A DNA stretch of 64,000 nucleotides from Cryptomeria japonica. Taxonomy: Eukaryota > Streptophyta > Pinopsida > Cupressales > Cupressaceae. The stretch lies in NCBI RefSeq assembly GCF_030272615.1, contig NC_081407.1, positions 266,113,574-266,177,573 of the forward strand, in the 5' to 3' direction. A model generated the notes under the pieces. That model did no database searches. It was not told the origin of the DNA and saw only the letters and a program-made list of their open reading frames with translations. Position 1 is the stretch's first letter. Every line of letters begins with the position of its first letter. Below, in pieces: positions 36,201 to 48,293 of this stretch. The translations under genes and the position numbers were made by a program.

Positions 36201-38327
36201 AAATGTATTTAAAAAATAAACAATTTATTTTAAATTTTTTTTGTGTAGTTTTCAATCAAAATGTATTAAAAAATTAAACAATTTCTTTTAAATATTTTTT
36301 TGTGTAGGTTTCAACCTTCAATGTTTCCAAATAGGAATACAAGATTCAATGTAGTTATTTTCAATATTTAATTTCTTACAAAACATTGAACAAAATACCA
36401 TAACAAACTTATTAATAAGAAATACCATATTAATTATATTTATTTTCAATGTTCTATATATTACATAATGATGTGGTGTTTCTCTAAAGAATATTGGATG
36501 CAATAAACAGGAAACAATAGCAGAGTCTTCACAATAGAGTCTCTATAGAAGAAGGTTACCACAAGGTTCTTTATAGGAGAAGGTAGCAGGGTCTTCATAG
36601 AAACACATAGTTTCCTTTTAGCCACAATCCAAATCCTTCAGTACTACTAACTCCATGCATGGTGGACAGGGGAATCCACATTTTTGACAACTATAGATAA
36701 GCACAATAAAATCAAGCTTCACATGATTGGATAGAGCCATTTTTAGCAGCTTACAATCCATTTTTAGCAACATGGTTGATTGTGGAATTTTTAGCAACTT
36801 ACAATCCTAGAGGAGGCTTACAAGATTTCAATGTAGCTGAAGGAAAGAGAAAACAAGATCTATAAGCTTCACAATCATGAGAAGATAAAATTGCATACAA
36901 TGAATTTATAGTAAATTCCATTTTACCATTCAACAAACAGATATAAAAGCATTCACAATGACATACACAATAAAATATTATAGCATACTCTTGATACTAA
37001 AGTATGCACAAACAACACAATTTGTTAACATGTTTGAGAAAAAAGAACTACAAACTATAATTATGCTTGTGCTCGCCTTTATTTGGGAAAAATCATCAAA
37101 GAAAAACATGTCAAGAAGGGATCGACTTAATCCAATTTCCATGGCTTTGAAGTGTTTAGTCACTGAGAACTACAAATAACCATATTAAATTTGCAATTAT
37201 GTCACAAGTCTTACATAACTATTGCTATTGTTTGTGTATGAATTAATGTAACTTGATATTCTAACCCCATACTAACCTGATTAGTCAAGATCTTATTCCC
37301 TCTTATATCAGTATAGACAGTTGGGACGACCTAAAAAAAGTAAAAGGGATGTGATGTCAAAACCAAAGTCACTTCAAAAAAAGACATTAAACTCCACAAC
37401 CTTTCGAAAAAAATCATTCCTCACAGATCATAAAAGAGAACAACAACAGCTTGATAAACATGGTATTCCCACCTTAATAAAATACTGGTACATGCCAGTG
37501 GCAGTTTGTTGTCCTTGTTCTACTTTGCAAGAGAACCAAATGAGATAAAACCAACTCAATCTGCATCTAGTTCTAATACTTTAGTGTATCCAATCAAAGG
37601 AAACACTATACTATTTAAGCAAAGTCATTTCATTGCAACCACTTTACTTACCAATCAATCATATTTGAATTTACATTTAATCATAGGAAAATGATGATAG
37701 ATCATTAAGAGTAATCTAAAATGTATCAATCCTGATTAATTTGAGAAATAACCTTTTAAATACTACATAGAAGATTAAAAAACTAATGATAATGTTGTTT
37801 GCTGGAAAACTAGTTCAAAAGTACATTTTTGAATTATTTGGGTACCTGGAAAGACATGATAACGATACAAATTACAAGACTATTAATGGCAAAACCAAAA
37901 TATCAGTATCACAATAAATGGACAAGAGTGAGAGGAAGTGGGCCCAGTCCAATTCCTAGCCAATACACTAGTGCACAGTCCAATAAGTATAAGAACAATA
38001 ATCAATAATTGACTGGATAGAGTATAGGGATCTAAGTTCAAGAGCAAACTCCTAGTTATTATAACCTATGATAGTTGCCATATACACAATGTCTTATCAA
38101 GGGACAATCACTGTTATAGACAATAAGATAGTACTATTACCCTTCTAGTACAAAGGCAACAACCAAGATGAATAGATCTACAAAAGGACTAGAGTAACAC
38201 TCGTATAGCAGCATCATATACAAGCCATGATAGTGTCAAGAGATTCTTAGTCAAGATAAAGTGATACAAATCTCAGTCTAAAGAGCAATACACAAAACCC
38301 CCATACTCTAAAGGGGTATTCATCATG
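36201..38327. other. Spacer, possibly interior of the CACTA element
   Basis: AT-rich DNA without recognised coding sequence. Small ORFs at 36958-37179 (EKSSKKNMSRRDRLNPISMALKC) and 37321-37548 are basic and unlike any family I know. The minus strand from 38330 to 37850 is T-rich and intron-like. No terminal repeats seen. Confidence 0.35.
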
Positions 38328-39214
38328 AGAGTATGAACAATACTAACAAAGGGAGATTAAGGGTTAAACATAGATCCTTTGTAGACCTAAGACATTGATA
38401 CAAAAGAGACCGAGACAATATTACCAGTAATGTACTCAAAGGGCCAGCATCCACAAATGAACCTAAGCATAATATGTGCTTGTCACAATAATGGAAGCCT
38501 ACAATCATAGAGATCAAGGATATCAAACCGTTAGGATAGTCTTTTGACTGATTTAGAACATAGGTCAAGGTACAGTCAAGGGCATAATCACAGTCTTTCT
38601 TCATAAAAATCAAGAGAACAATATGGAAGTGCAATTATAATAAAGTACAAAGGATAGCAGTCAAAGGAAATGAAAGTACAGTCCAAGCATTCCATTTATG
38701 ATTTTGTATTACCTTTTGTTTCATTTATTTATGAGAAACTAATTAGGCTTATGTGAGATAAGAGTTCATGAATGGACCTATAAAGTTCTCCGTGTTCCTT
38801 TTTTTCTATAGGTAAAAATGAAAATGAAAAAATATATATTTCTTAAAAAATAGAAGCACAGAGGAGAGGAAACATTCGACCTGTACATCTGAACATCTTT
38901 GGGATTGTAGGCAGTGGTTGGTCCAATGTAGAGAAATTGTCATTGATGTCAAAGAATTGGCACCTACTCATAGCAGAAAATATGAAGAAGACATGAATAA
39001 TTACTATATATATCTATTTGTAATATACATATTCTACAAGTACAAAATACATATGCACTTTGAAGACTCAGATATACATATTCTACAGTTAGCAGCATAT
39101 ATATAGAGAGACAACACTATATAATCTTAGTCTATTATGACAACAAATATATATACAGACATAAAAGAGTATGTTTAACCCTTAATCTCCCTTTGTTAGT
39201 ATTGTTCATACTCT
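38328..39214. repeat. 45-bp perfect inverted repeat
   Basis: 38328-38372 (agagtatgaacaatactaac...) is the exact reverse complement of 39170-39214, with 797 bp between. Extension beyond the 45 bp fails on both sides. Related shorter inverted words occur around 39222-39262 and 40075-40115. It could be a hairpin-forming relic of an inverted duplication. Confidence 0.9.
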
Positions 39215-39727
39215 TTACTGCCACTATCATACTCTAGAAATATATTGTTTTTTGTTGTCTGAATCCTTTTAATGTTGTCTGAAGCCTTCTAATGTGTGAA
39301 ATATAATACATATATGCTAAAGATAACTCAAAAGTGTGTGAGAATATATTAATAAAATCATTCCTTTAGACTAGTAGAGTAGAATGTTGAATGAAAGCTT
39401 TGATGTATGATTCTATTATAAAAAGAAAATTTTATTACAAATAAAGGGAAGAAAATCTGTGTATGTAAAACATAGAGTTGATGATCAGAAGAATGTGTGG
39501 AGAACTCATGAGGCATATGTGTGGGAATATGTTGTGAATACTATATTAGTTTAAGAGTGGAATTATTGCTCATTCTGTAGTGAAAATTATGGACAGACTG
39601 GTGACTAGTTTTTAATCAGACCATAGCAGAAATTTGTGTAGGGATAGTGTCCTTTGTGGGTGGAGTTGGTGCTTCATCTCCTTGAAATTGGTGTATCATA
39701 TTCATAAGGTTGGTTCCTTGTTTTTCA

Positions 39728-39831
39728 GATTGGGGAGTTGGTGCTTGCTGTGGGTTGGTGCTCACAAAATAGATTGGGGAGTTGGTGCTTGTTGTGGGTT
39801 GGTATCACAAAACAGATTGGGGAGTTGGTGC
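39728..39831 (+). repeat. Short tandem repeat, 43-44 bp unit
   Basis: gattggggagttggtgc starts at 39728, 39772 and 39815, giving two full units and part of a third with minor changes. Confidence 0.85.
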
Positions 39832-39869
39832 ACTTTAAAGACTCGGATATACATATTCTACAATCAACA

Positions 39870-39887
39870 CCATATATATATATATAT

Positions 39888-39955
<68 letters not shown>
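39870..39955. repeat. (TA)n and (GATA)n microsatellite
   Basis: An alternating TA run followed by about 16 uninterrupted GATA units ending at 39955. Flanking words (gatatacatattctac before, gcataatctcaatttgttatg after) echo 39068-39145, which shows a local duplication. Confidence 0.95.
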
Positions 39956-40404
39956 CACTGCATAATCTCAATTTGTTATGGCAGCTAATATATATATAGA
40001 CAACAAAAAAAGAGTATAGTCTCATAATGAAAGCGACAGTAAATAGTATAACAGTATATTACACACATCAATAAAAGGCTCCAGACAACAGAAAATAGTA
40101 TATTTCTAGAGTGACAGTAAATAAATATCATAAATATGCATTGAATCGATTGAGTTATTTAAATTGCTTGTATATTGTACAAATAAATACAGTAATAACA
40201 CTCAGCATATATGCATAAATAAATGAAACAAGTACAAAAAAAATGATATAAATACCTAGTCTTCCATTTCGTATAGACACCAAGAAAATAGCCTAGTAGA
40301 AATCTACAAAGAAAAGTGTATGGATGCTAGTTAGGATCATAACATAAATAGCTATTAAAATATATGAAAACATGTTGCCCAAAAAAACCAACAAAGCTGA
40401 AACA

Positions 40405-40520
40405 ACAAAATAGTCAGGCAAAGGTGTTATTGAGCCCAAGGGAATAGATAGCACATCAACTCCATAACGGATGGCATCATGGAAAGTAGCAGGGATATCA
40501 GCTTCACTACAATCACTAAC
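40405..40520 (-). pseudogene. Subtilase (subtilisin-like protease) fragment
   Basis: The minus strand encodes SDCSEADIPATFHDAIRYGV and DVLSIPLGSITPLPDYF, matching the catalytic-domain stretch of plant subtilases (usual form CSEADILAAFDDAI, DGVDVLSLSLG). Only about 38 codons; flanks are unrelated. It is likely an exon piece captured by a transposon or left from a decayed gene. Confidence 0.65.
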
Positions 40521-40594
40521 TAACCAACAAACCTAAAACACAAAAAACCAATTTGTTTTTGTAAGTAATAACTCGTAGTAAAGCACAAAAAAAT

Positions 40595-40906
40595 ATTGTT
40601 TATATAGTAATCACAATCAAGATTCAATAGGAAGGGACCATTTGTAAGGACAGCAGAAACACGAACCTGGATTCCCCAAATATAAATGATCATTGATGTT
40701 AATAATAAGTTACACAAGCAGATATATATTATAACAATATTAAAAAATAATTTAAACTTGAATACTGAGAAAGGTATATACCAATGCATTCATTGCACCA
40801 GCTTTCTTGTGGTGTTGGAAACCAGGTCTCTTTCACGAGACACATAAACTAAGTAGGGTAGTTCATTTCCAATAGTATCAAGTGCCCTACTATGACCTAA
40901 GAATAC
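40595..40906 (-). pseudogene. Cellulose synthase (CesA) two-exon fragment
   Basis: Minus strand, exon 40782-40906 then exon 40595-40666, with AG acceptors (tttcattttag and gaatccag) and a GTATAT donor. The first reads [18 protein letters not shown] and LVYVSRE, then shifts frame into [16 protein letters not shown]. The second reads VRVSAVLTNGPFLLNLDCDY and INN. These are the glycosyltransferase-2 core words of plant CesA, next to the catalytic DCD. A frameshift and missing flanking exons make it a pseudogene fragment. The intact family makes cellulose at the plasma membrane. Confidence 0.85.
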
Positions 40907-41346
40907 CTAAAATGAAAAACTTACAACTAGAAAATGTTTAAGGAACTGTACTTTTTTAGAAGATTATAAATCTTGATGATTCTTTTTCAGAATAGATGTA
41001 GCCAAAGATAAGAACACCGACCAAACATAAAAGTAAGTCCTAAATTTGAGTTAGTCCTGAAGTTTAGTCTTAGCTGGTCCACGAAAAACTCAATTTAACA
41101 ATCAGATTAGAACTCTGAAGCACTTAAATATGACTTGAGGGAGATACCAAAAAAATACCAAACTTAATTCTCAACAATATTTGCGAATAATGTATTGTTC
41201 AACAGAAAACAGAAGTGAAATAAGAAATCCATTTGTATAAGTGAATAAATTCACAAGTATTCATTAAACAAATATGATGCTATATAAATTAGGTTAATAA
41301 TAGAAATTAAAACTGAACAATGATAGGAAGCAAATATGTCTTTTGT

Positions 41347-41813
41347 TCATTTGTTTCTATCCATCCTCTTTATTTGTGTCCTCTTTCTACGAGTCACATA
41401 TTTTATTGTGGGTGTGGATTGTTCATCACATCGAACACCCTCCTCAATATTGTTGTCTCCCACTTGCTGAAATTCAAGGATGGTTTCCTCCTGAGTTTCA
41501 GGAATGACAATCGAATCATTGTGTGCAACAAACAATTCATCATGATCCTCTAGCTCCTCTTCATGCTCACTACCTGATGAGTTTGATTGTTGGGATTCCT
41601 ATACACAACACAGTTTAACTTATTTAAATAACTTAATACCTCTACTTAAATTTTTGCATAAGTCATATAATATTATAAAGAACTTACCTCGGATTCGTGA
41701 CCACTCACTAATTTATCCCCTCGATCTAGCATATGTTGTTGAAGGCCTTGGTAACCATGTAATAAAGCATCGTTTAGGTCTTCCTTTGAAGCTTCCTTTT
41801 GAAATTGGTGAAC
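41347..41813 (-). CDS. Unidentified two-exon gene 3' end (fragment)
   Basis: Minus strand: exon 41688-41813 (acceptor tatgtag, donor gtaagt), an 89-bp intron 41599-41687 (acceptor tgtatag), and exon 41347-41598 ending in TGA. Together they give 126 uninterrupted codons. The product is acidic and glutamine-rich (EASKEDLNDALLHGYQGL; SSGSEHEEELEDHDELF) and ends with a basic cluster YVTRRKRTQIKRMDRNK. Such acidic-then-basic tails occur in transposase and nuclear proteins, but I do not recognise it. A possible earlier donor GTGAGT is at 41871-41876. It could belong to the transposon entering at 35932, or be a captured host piece. Confidence 0.45.
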
Positions 41814-41949
41814 CTACATAAACAAACATAACTAAATCTATAAGGTATAATGAATCATAAAATACAATTAACTCACAGGTTTGTCATGACTTTTTTATGA
41901 AATAGAAAATATAGTAGATGATAATATTTGTCGTATGTTAAAATTCATC

Positions 41950-43327
41950 ATGTAATCAAATAGAAATCAAAGGGAAATCATGAATCCCTATCCTAATATA
42001 ATTCAAACAAAAACACAATGAAATAATGCAAAAGCAAGAAACAGGAATGTAAAATTTATCAATCAATTCTCCCTATTCCATGACTGATTATATCTTCCAT
42101 TGCTCTCCTCTTCTTTGTGGTATGGTGGCTCTCAGATATTGCGCTGGCAACTTGCAATTGACACAAAGATTTGAAGTTCATGATTCAGAGGAATTGAATG
42201 CTCAATTTATAGATAATTGGATGAGAATTGATTGAAAGGTGGAACAGAATGATCAAGAGGTGGAACTCAAGTGAGCTCACATGTTAATTGATAGTTGAAC
42301 TGCTAATTTGGAGGCTGAACTTAATTGATTGCATAGATAAATGAGTTAACTGATTGAGAAAAAAGTTGATTGAAAGATGGAAAAGAATGATTGAAGGAAA
42401 TAAAGAGGATGATAAAGAAATTTTTATTTAGAAAAATCTAACTAGAAGATAGAAAAAGAATGATTGGAGAGATTTAAAGAAATGATGTAATTAATCAATT
42501 AATTGAAATGGTCAATTAAAATAGATGAAATAGTTAACTGATTGAAAGCTTTTTGAGAGCTTTTTGGAAAAAAGCAAAGTGGAAGATAGAAATAGAGATT
42601 GAAAACATAATTAATTTAATAAATTAATAAATTGAAGTAATTAATTTAATAAATTAATAAATTGAATTAATTAATTTAGCATGTACTTGCACTTTGACTT
42701 TGATTTTCAATTTAATCTTCGCATGAGATTTAATTCAAATATTGAATTTATTTTAAATTCAATTTGTTATCTGAATATATTTAGAACTTGACTTTGATTT
42801 TCAATTTGATTTTTGAAATCATGCACATGTATTAGAAATTAGGAGAAATTAGAAGAAATATGAATTTGAATGAAATTAAATTAGTTAATTAAATAATTTA
42901 AAGAAACTATTTAATTATTTAGAAAATGAATTTTAATTAAATAATAAAGATTATTTAAATTAAAGGATTAAAATCACAATTAATTAAATAATTAATATTT
43001 AATTAATATTAAGAAAAGGGTTAATGATAATTGAATAACTGAATAGAGATAGAAATTGAAAAATAATTTATTTAAATAATAAATACTATTTAAATTGAGG
43101 GATTAAAAATCACAATTAATTAAATAATAAATATTTAATCAACATTAGAAAATGGTTTAAATGATTAAATGATAATAGAATTGAAAATAGAATAATTAGT
43201 AAGATTATGAAGAAATATGAAATTAGAACAATAAGATTAATTAATTTAATTAAATAATTAAAGAATAATTTAATTTATTAGAGGAATAATTAGTACATGA
43301 TCAATGAGACATTTTTAGTTATCTACA
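41950..43327 (-). mobile_element. Gypsy-type 3' LTR (Gypsy-3)
   Basis: On the minus strand TGTAGATAACTAAAAATG starts at 43327, next to the purine-rich AAAGAGTGGCAAA (polypurine tract, 43328-43340). U3 contains the same kind of attaattaaataa tracts (42600-43290) as the other LTRs. A TATA-like TATAAATT is at 42204-42211. The downstream end is estimated. Confidence 0.6.
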
Positions 43328-45810
43328 TTTGCCACTCTTTGAGACAAAGTCGGAACGACATTGTTTCAAAGAAAGCAAAATATTTCTGCCCCAGTAATAC
43401 TTAGGGTGTAATGCCCCCTCGAGAGATTGTTTATGCATTAAAGGTATGAATGATCTCTTGCAAAAAGAAGAAAGATAGAAGGATAGTTAGATGATTAGAG
43501 ATAGAGATAGGTGAAGTGAAAATGATATTGAGATAGAATATGAGAGAATGAACCTTAGAATGAAATAGAATAATGTTAGATGATAGAAAATGATTTTTAA
43601 AAACGTGATTAGAAAAGAATCAGCAAACTAGCAATAAGCAAATGAGATGAAATGAGAATGATTGATTCACAAACCTGTGTCATCATTTATTGCGCAATAT
43701 ATATTCATCGTTGAGCCTTATTATTGAACAATGGAGCTTAGTACATCAAGGTATAAGGAACCAAGATGTAAAGATATCTCATTGAAGAAACAAACACATA
43801 GCAGACAAGGAGTGAACCCTCCATTCTGAGAATACTTCCAGGAGTCGAGGTATGTGGGATAATCACAAGCATAACTATCCTTGACTTTTACATAGGATAT
43901 TTGCCAAATGAACGTACCAACACAGACACCCACTGGAACTATTACCCTAGAAATTCATTGGTCCACACCACAAATAGCAAACCAAGAGAAAGATCATGAC
44001 CATCCTGGCTCCTCTAGTCACTTGTGGACATCCTTAAGTAGCATAGGAACACAATCTGTCACCAAATGATAAAACATAAAAACTAATCCAAACAAAATTC
44101 AGTAGCCATACTGATATGTGTCTTTGTTTTGATTGTTTGATGTGATAGTTGATAATGTCTGATCTCATAAAGTTGCGGACCCTGTTTAAGACTGACCTGT
44201 CTTATTTCAAGTGTATCCTCTTTCGTTTAAGACAAGATAATGATCACTTGATATGGATATAATACGATTGATAAGACAGTTTGAACAGTTAATTGCAGAT
44301 GTTTGACTGGATAGTTGTATCCTTTGTTAACTTCGTGCGAAGCGTTTGCTAGATATCCGCTAGGATGTTTGATTCTTGCGAGACATTTTATTGCAAGTTT
44401 TTTTTGTTTTTTTTAATTGTTTTTGGATTTGATTTCCAAGAGTTTTTTTGATGTTTTTGGATTTTATGTTTTTCACTGTTTTTGGTATTTTTTCAGGACA
44501 TTATATGGATGTTTTTGGTTGATTTTTTCCATGTTTTTGAATTTTTATTTTTTTCACTATTTTTGGATTTTTGAAAGATTTTCCAATGTTTTTGGATTTC
44601 ATGTTTTCTATTATTTTTGGATTTTTTCAGGACTTTATATGATTTTTAGGATTTTTTCAGTTATGCCCCCAGTGTGCAGACCTATATGACATGGTGATCT
44701 GCAAAGTGTATGTGGAGACAATGAATTTTTGACATGACCTATGTTAATGCAATATGCATGATGAATATGCATTTCCTATTTGAACAAGGATGATTGTGTT
44801 TGTTTAGCATTTCGTAATACAACAATTGAATTAGAGGTACAAAACATTTCATAGATAAGCGGTCAATCGATCCTTAAGGTTTGTTGGAACATCCAAATTA
44901 ACACACTTTAGTGACTAGGATTTACAAATGGAGATGAAGAAAACTTCCCCATTGGTTCTTGAAAATTTGATCTTCTTTTGCCCATGTGTGTGCAAATGAG
45001 TTAATTCGCGCTCTTGTGTTCACTAAATATCCTAAGCATCCTATATGACTAGCTATGTGGATTATCCTAACTTCGGAAGCATCTTAAATAGAGCATCACT
45101 GCCAGCAAGCTTTTAGAGCTCCGATGAGGTTATAGACTGTAATTTCTCAAATATTGCTCCATTGCCAGCAGGCGTTCATATCCCTGATGGAGTTGTCCGC
45201 ATGTTCCCATAGTCAAGCTTTTTGTCGCACTTTATATGCATGATATTTTAGTTATATATCATTTCTCTTTTGCCTTGAGATGGATATTTGGCATAGCACT
45301 TTTTCTTTTTTATTTTCTTGCCTTGAATTGTAAGTAATGAAACCTATTTAGGTATGACAATTATAGTGGCATTGAAGTAGAATTTTAGATTTTTCACGAG
45401 TCATATGATCAACTAGGTTTCTAGAATGAATTTAGAGATTTTGTTAATGTGTTTGAGATACAAAAATTGATAGATTTTGGGTTAACAAGTCTCAAATAGA
45501 TAAATCACTACCCAACCTTAAGTAAAGTGTCATTATAGGGTAATGTTGAAAATGAATGACCTTAGGAGTTCAAAGACTTCATGTTCGAATATCTAAGAAA
45601 GGAGATCACCCTTGTTTCTCTTGAATGCAAACAAATGATAAATTTGGACAATTGCCTTGTTTTATTGATGATGCTATATGTAAATGCAAAAATTTTGCAA
45701 ATGCAATGCATTTGAAAAAGAAACTATATGTGATGCAGTGTTGTGAATAAAATGATATGCAATACAGAAAGAAAAACTTAAACTAACCCAACCCTTAGAT
45801 ATAATATCGT

Positions 45811-46326
45811 TTAAGGTGCATGTTGTTCATAGGGTCGGGGAGTTTTATGTAGGTAGTTCGTTGGTCTTTGTTTGAAGAGTTGGATAAAGATGTCTTTTCC
45901 AATAGGATATAAGGACTCAACTAAGTGTACATATTCAACATCTCCAATGTTGATTTCGAGAGTTTTTGGACTTTGTGGATCATCAGAGGGAAATCCAACT
46001 CTGAAACCCATGAATTCAGCTATAGCTCTATCATTTTCAAAGAAATCCAATTGTTGTAGATTCTCTTGCCCCCATTCTATCAAGTGTGGGTGTATGAAAC
46101 GAATTGATTTTGGTTTCAAATTTGTGACATGAGTGGGTGCTATGCCTATTTTTATTGATGCACTTGAAGAGGATCGTGAAGTCAACCAGGTGTTGATCTC
46201 ATTAGCTAGTATTATTTTTGTGCTTGAAGAAGATGATGGAATAATTTTAGTGTTGATTTCATTAGCTGGTGCCATGCTTGTTTCTATCACCAGGTTGGCA
46301 TGTGAAAATGACACATACACAATCAT
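45811..46326 (-). pseudogene. Gypsy-3 linker ORF
   Basis: 171-codon ORF containing RFIHPHLIEWGQENLQQLDF, FENDRAIAEFMGF and LEINIGDVEYVHLVES. These resemble the variable segment before reverse transcriptase in large Gypsy polyproteins (compare FPDLIDWDKPEIHDIPIF at about 51305 on the plus strand). Its N-terminal half has two imperfect copies of an EINTKIIPSSSSS-like repeat. No catalytic motif. Confidence 0.5.
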
Positions 46327-46384
46327 TGATAAATTGTTCTCTACAATATTGGGATCATGAGGGGGACTAGGAGAAATGGTAAGC

Positions 46385-46664
46385 TCATTTGAGAGGGAAT
46401 CGTGTGAGAAACATGGAGGATTGTGGCATGGAGACGAAGGGATGGATGGATCTTGATAGTGCTAATTTTCTCATCTCTCCAATTTGCCTATAAATTGGAT
46501 GCATTTCTTCAATCTTTGCAATCAACCACATTTCTAGTATCCTTGCACTATCAAAATCATCTTGCAATCTTGCTTTCTTGCTTATTGCACTCATAGGTGA
46601 GATCCACAAAACAAGCTATTTGGAGGAGAAAGAAGGAAAATGGGGATCAATTGAAGGAGACATT
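46385..46664 (-). pseudogene. Gypsy-3 Gag-side ORF with one stop
   Basis: Reads from the ATG at 46664 (MSPSIDPHFPSFSSK), meets a TAG, then continues as WISPMSAISKKARLQDDFD and LIAKIEEMHPIYRQIGEMRK. Unrecognised, but in frame order it precedes the linker ORF, so it is probably part of the same element's polyprotein. Confidence 0.4.
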
Positions 46665-46810
46665 GGTGATGGTTTTGATTTCTTTTGAATGCCTTGTTTT
46701 CAATTCTTCTATTGATTGTGATAGGATCTATTTGTTGGCATTTTCAATAGAAAGATTGTTGATATTCATTAAGGATATTGAGAAGGTTGTTGAAGATTAT
46801 TGATATAACT

Positions 46811-48191
46811 GAAAAAGGGATGATAACTATCTTTATAACATTATTTTGTCATTGATGTCAAGAAATTGATTTTCTGATTTAGTATGATGTTGCCATATCT
46901 TGAGAAGATTGATTTGAAGAGAATTAAGTAGTCGGTAAAAGACACAGAAAGAATGTGATAAGTAAGGGGAGAAATAAGTTATTCAATGGGAAACTATTAC
47001 CGAGTTAGACAATGATAGGATCATGATGTTTAGATTGTTTTGACACCTACAAATGTTGTTGATTGTAAGGTTAATACTATACTATGTTACTGAGCAAAGA
47101 ACCTAGTCGGTAAACCCTAAGGTTATCGATATCGGTTAATGAAGGCGGAATGTCTACCGAGTAAAGTTTAGTATTTACCGAGTTGCAACCGAGTTATGAC
47201 AGAGCGCATTGAATGAATACAAGCATTATTTAATGAAAGACAATGATGAGCTGGAGTTGTTTAAATGATTGGTATGTCGCGCATGAAGTTTGTTAAGGAT
47301 CTATGGCAATGTAAGATCGACAGAAAGATCTACAGTGCAGATTGAACCGCAATAACCTTGTGCAAGTTCCAAGAAAGGAATGCAAGTCCCTAGGCAAGGT
47401 AAAACATTTTCAGATCGAAGGATACATTGAACCTAGTCAAGATTGAAGATCTGATGGCTAAGATTGATCATGGGAAATGTGATCAAGGAGATTCAGTGGT
47501 TGGAAAATTGTTTATAAATAAGACATTATTGATGAACGATGTATGCGGGCAAGTGTAAGCACAGGGATGCTACATAGTGATTACCGAGCACAGAAGCTTG
47601 AAGACCTGTTTGAATAACAGAGTAGGGAGCCCAGTAGAGGGACAAGATAAGTCCTATGACAGGATTGTTTTGAGCAAATAAGAATCTTCTTTAGCATTTT
47701 AGATGTGAAGTTGCAGATATATATTTATTACTGTTATTTTGTAAGTGACAGAAAATCTCTTAACCGAGTGGACTTAACAGTCTTATTTGTAAACCCTCTA
47801 GCAAGGTGACATTCTAAATGAGTGTTTGAAATCCTTTAACAAGGCACTTCTAACAAAGTGAAGATCCTAACAAATCTGAGGGAAATCCCTTAACTGGGTC
47901 ACATCTAGCAATGTGTTTGTAATCTTTAACAGGATTTGCTTTTAACCGAGCATACTCTAGAAGAGTATATTTCTTAGTGGGTCCGAAATCCCACAGTGGT
48001 TTTTCCCTATTTGGGTTTCCACGTTAAATCTGGTTTTATATGTGTTATGATGATTATGTGTTTATGAGTTTGCATGTTTAGCAGTTTTTGGTTATATTGT
48101 TGAAGTATAAGTTACCGAGGTTAAATCTGTTGATTTTATGGAAGAATAAGTTTGTATGATTCACCCCCCCCCCCTCTCATCTTGTTAGCTA
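46811..48191 (+). mobile_element. Copia-3 5' LTR (left edge approximate)
   Basis: About 1.4 kb preceding the primer site. It carries ttgtcattgatgtcaag near 46848, many accgag words also present in the element's coding part, and a C-rich run before ctctcat (48162-48179), features seen just upstream of the primer site in large plant Copia elements. No downstream LTR exists in the window, so the left boundary cannot be fixed by comparison. Confidence 0.55.
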
Positions 48192-48192
48192 T

Positions 48193-48243
48193 TGGTATCA
48201 GTACTTTACATTTAGTATCAGAACTTACAATTGATATCAGAGC
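48193..48243 (+). other. Copia-3 primer-binding site and two look-alikes
   Basis: TGGTATCAGTAC (48193-48204) is an imperfect match to the iMet primer site. Related words tagtatcagaac (about 48214) and tgatatcagagc (48232-48243) follow at roughly 20-bp spacing, the last matching better at its 3' end. Confidence 0.6.
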
Positions 48244-48293
48244 TTTAGACTCCGGAAGAAAATTTTGAAGGTACTTGAGGCAAAGATCTAAAG

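Larger units (their letters stand above)
43328..46810 (-). mobile_element. Gypsy-3 interior remnant without reverse transcriptase
   Basis: Minus-strand interior between the LTR at 43327 and the LTR of Copia-3. It contains the linker ORFs at 46385-46664 and 45811-46326, then 2.4 kb without coding, where RT, RNase H and integrase would be expected. At 44400-44660 is a T-rich degenerate repeat of tttttggatttt words with two tttttcaggac(a/t)ttatatg copies. It looks like a deletion derivative. Confidence 0.55.

Noticed and set aside
39725-39958. ORF encoding a YLSI repeat
   Set aside because: Translation of the GATA microsatellite.
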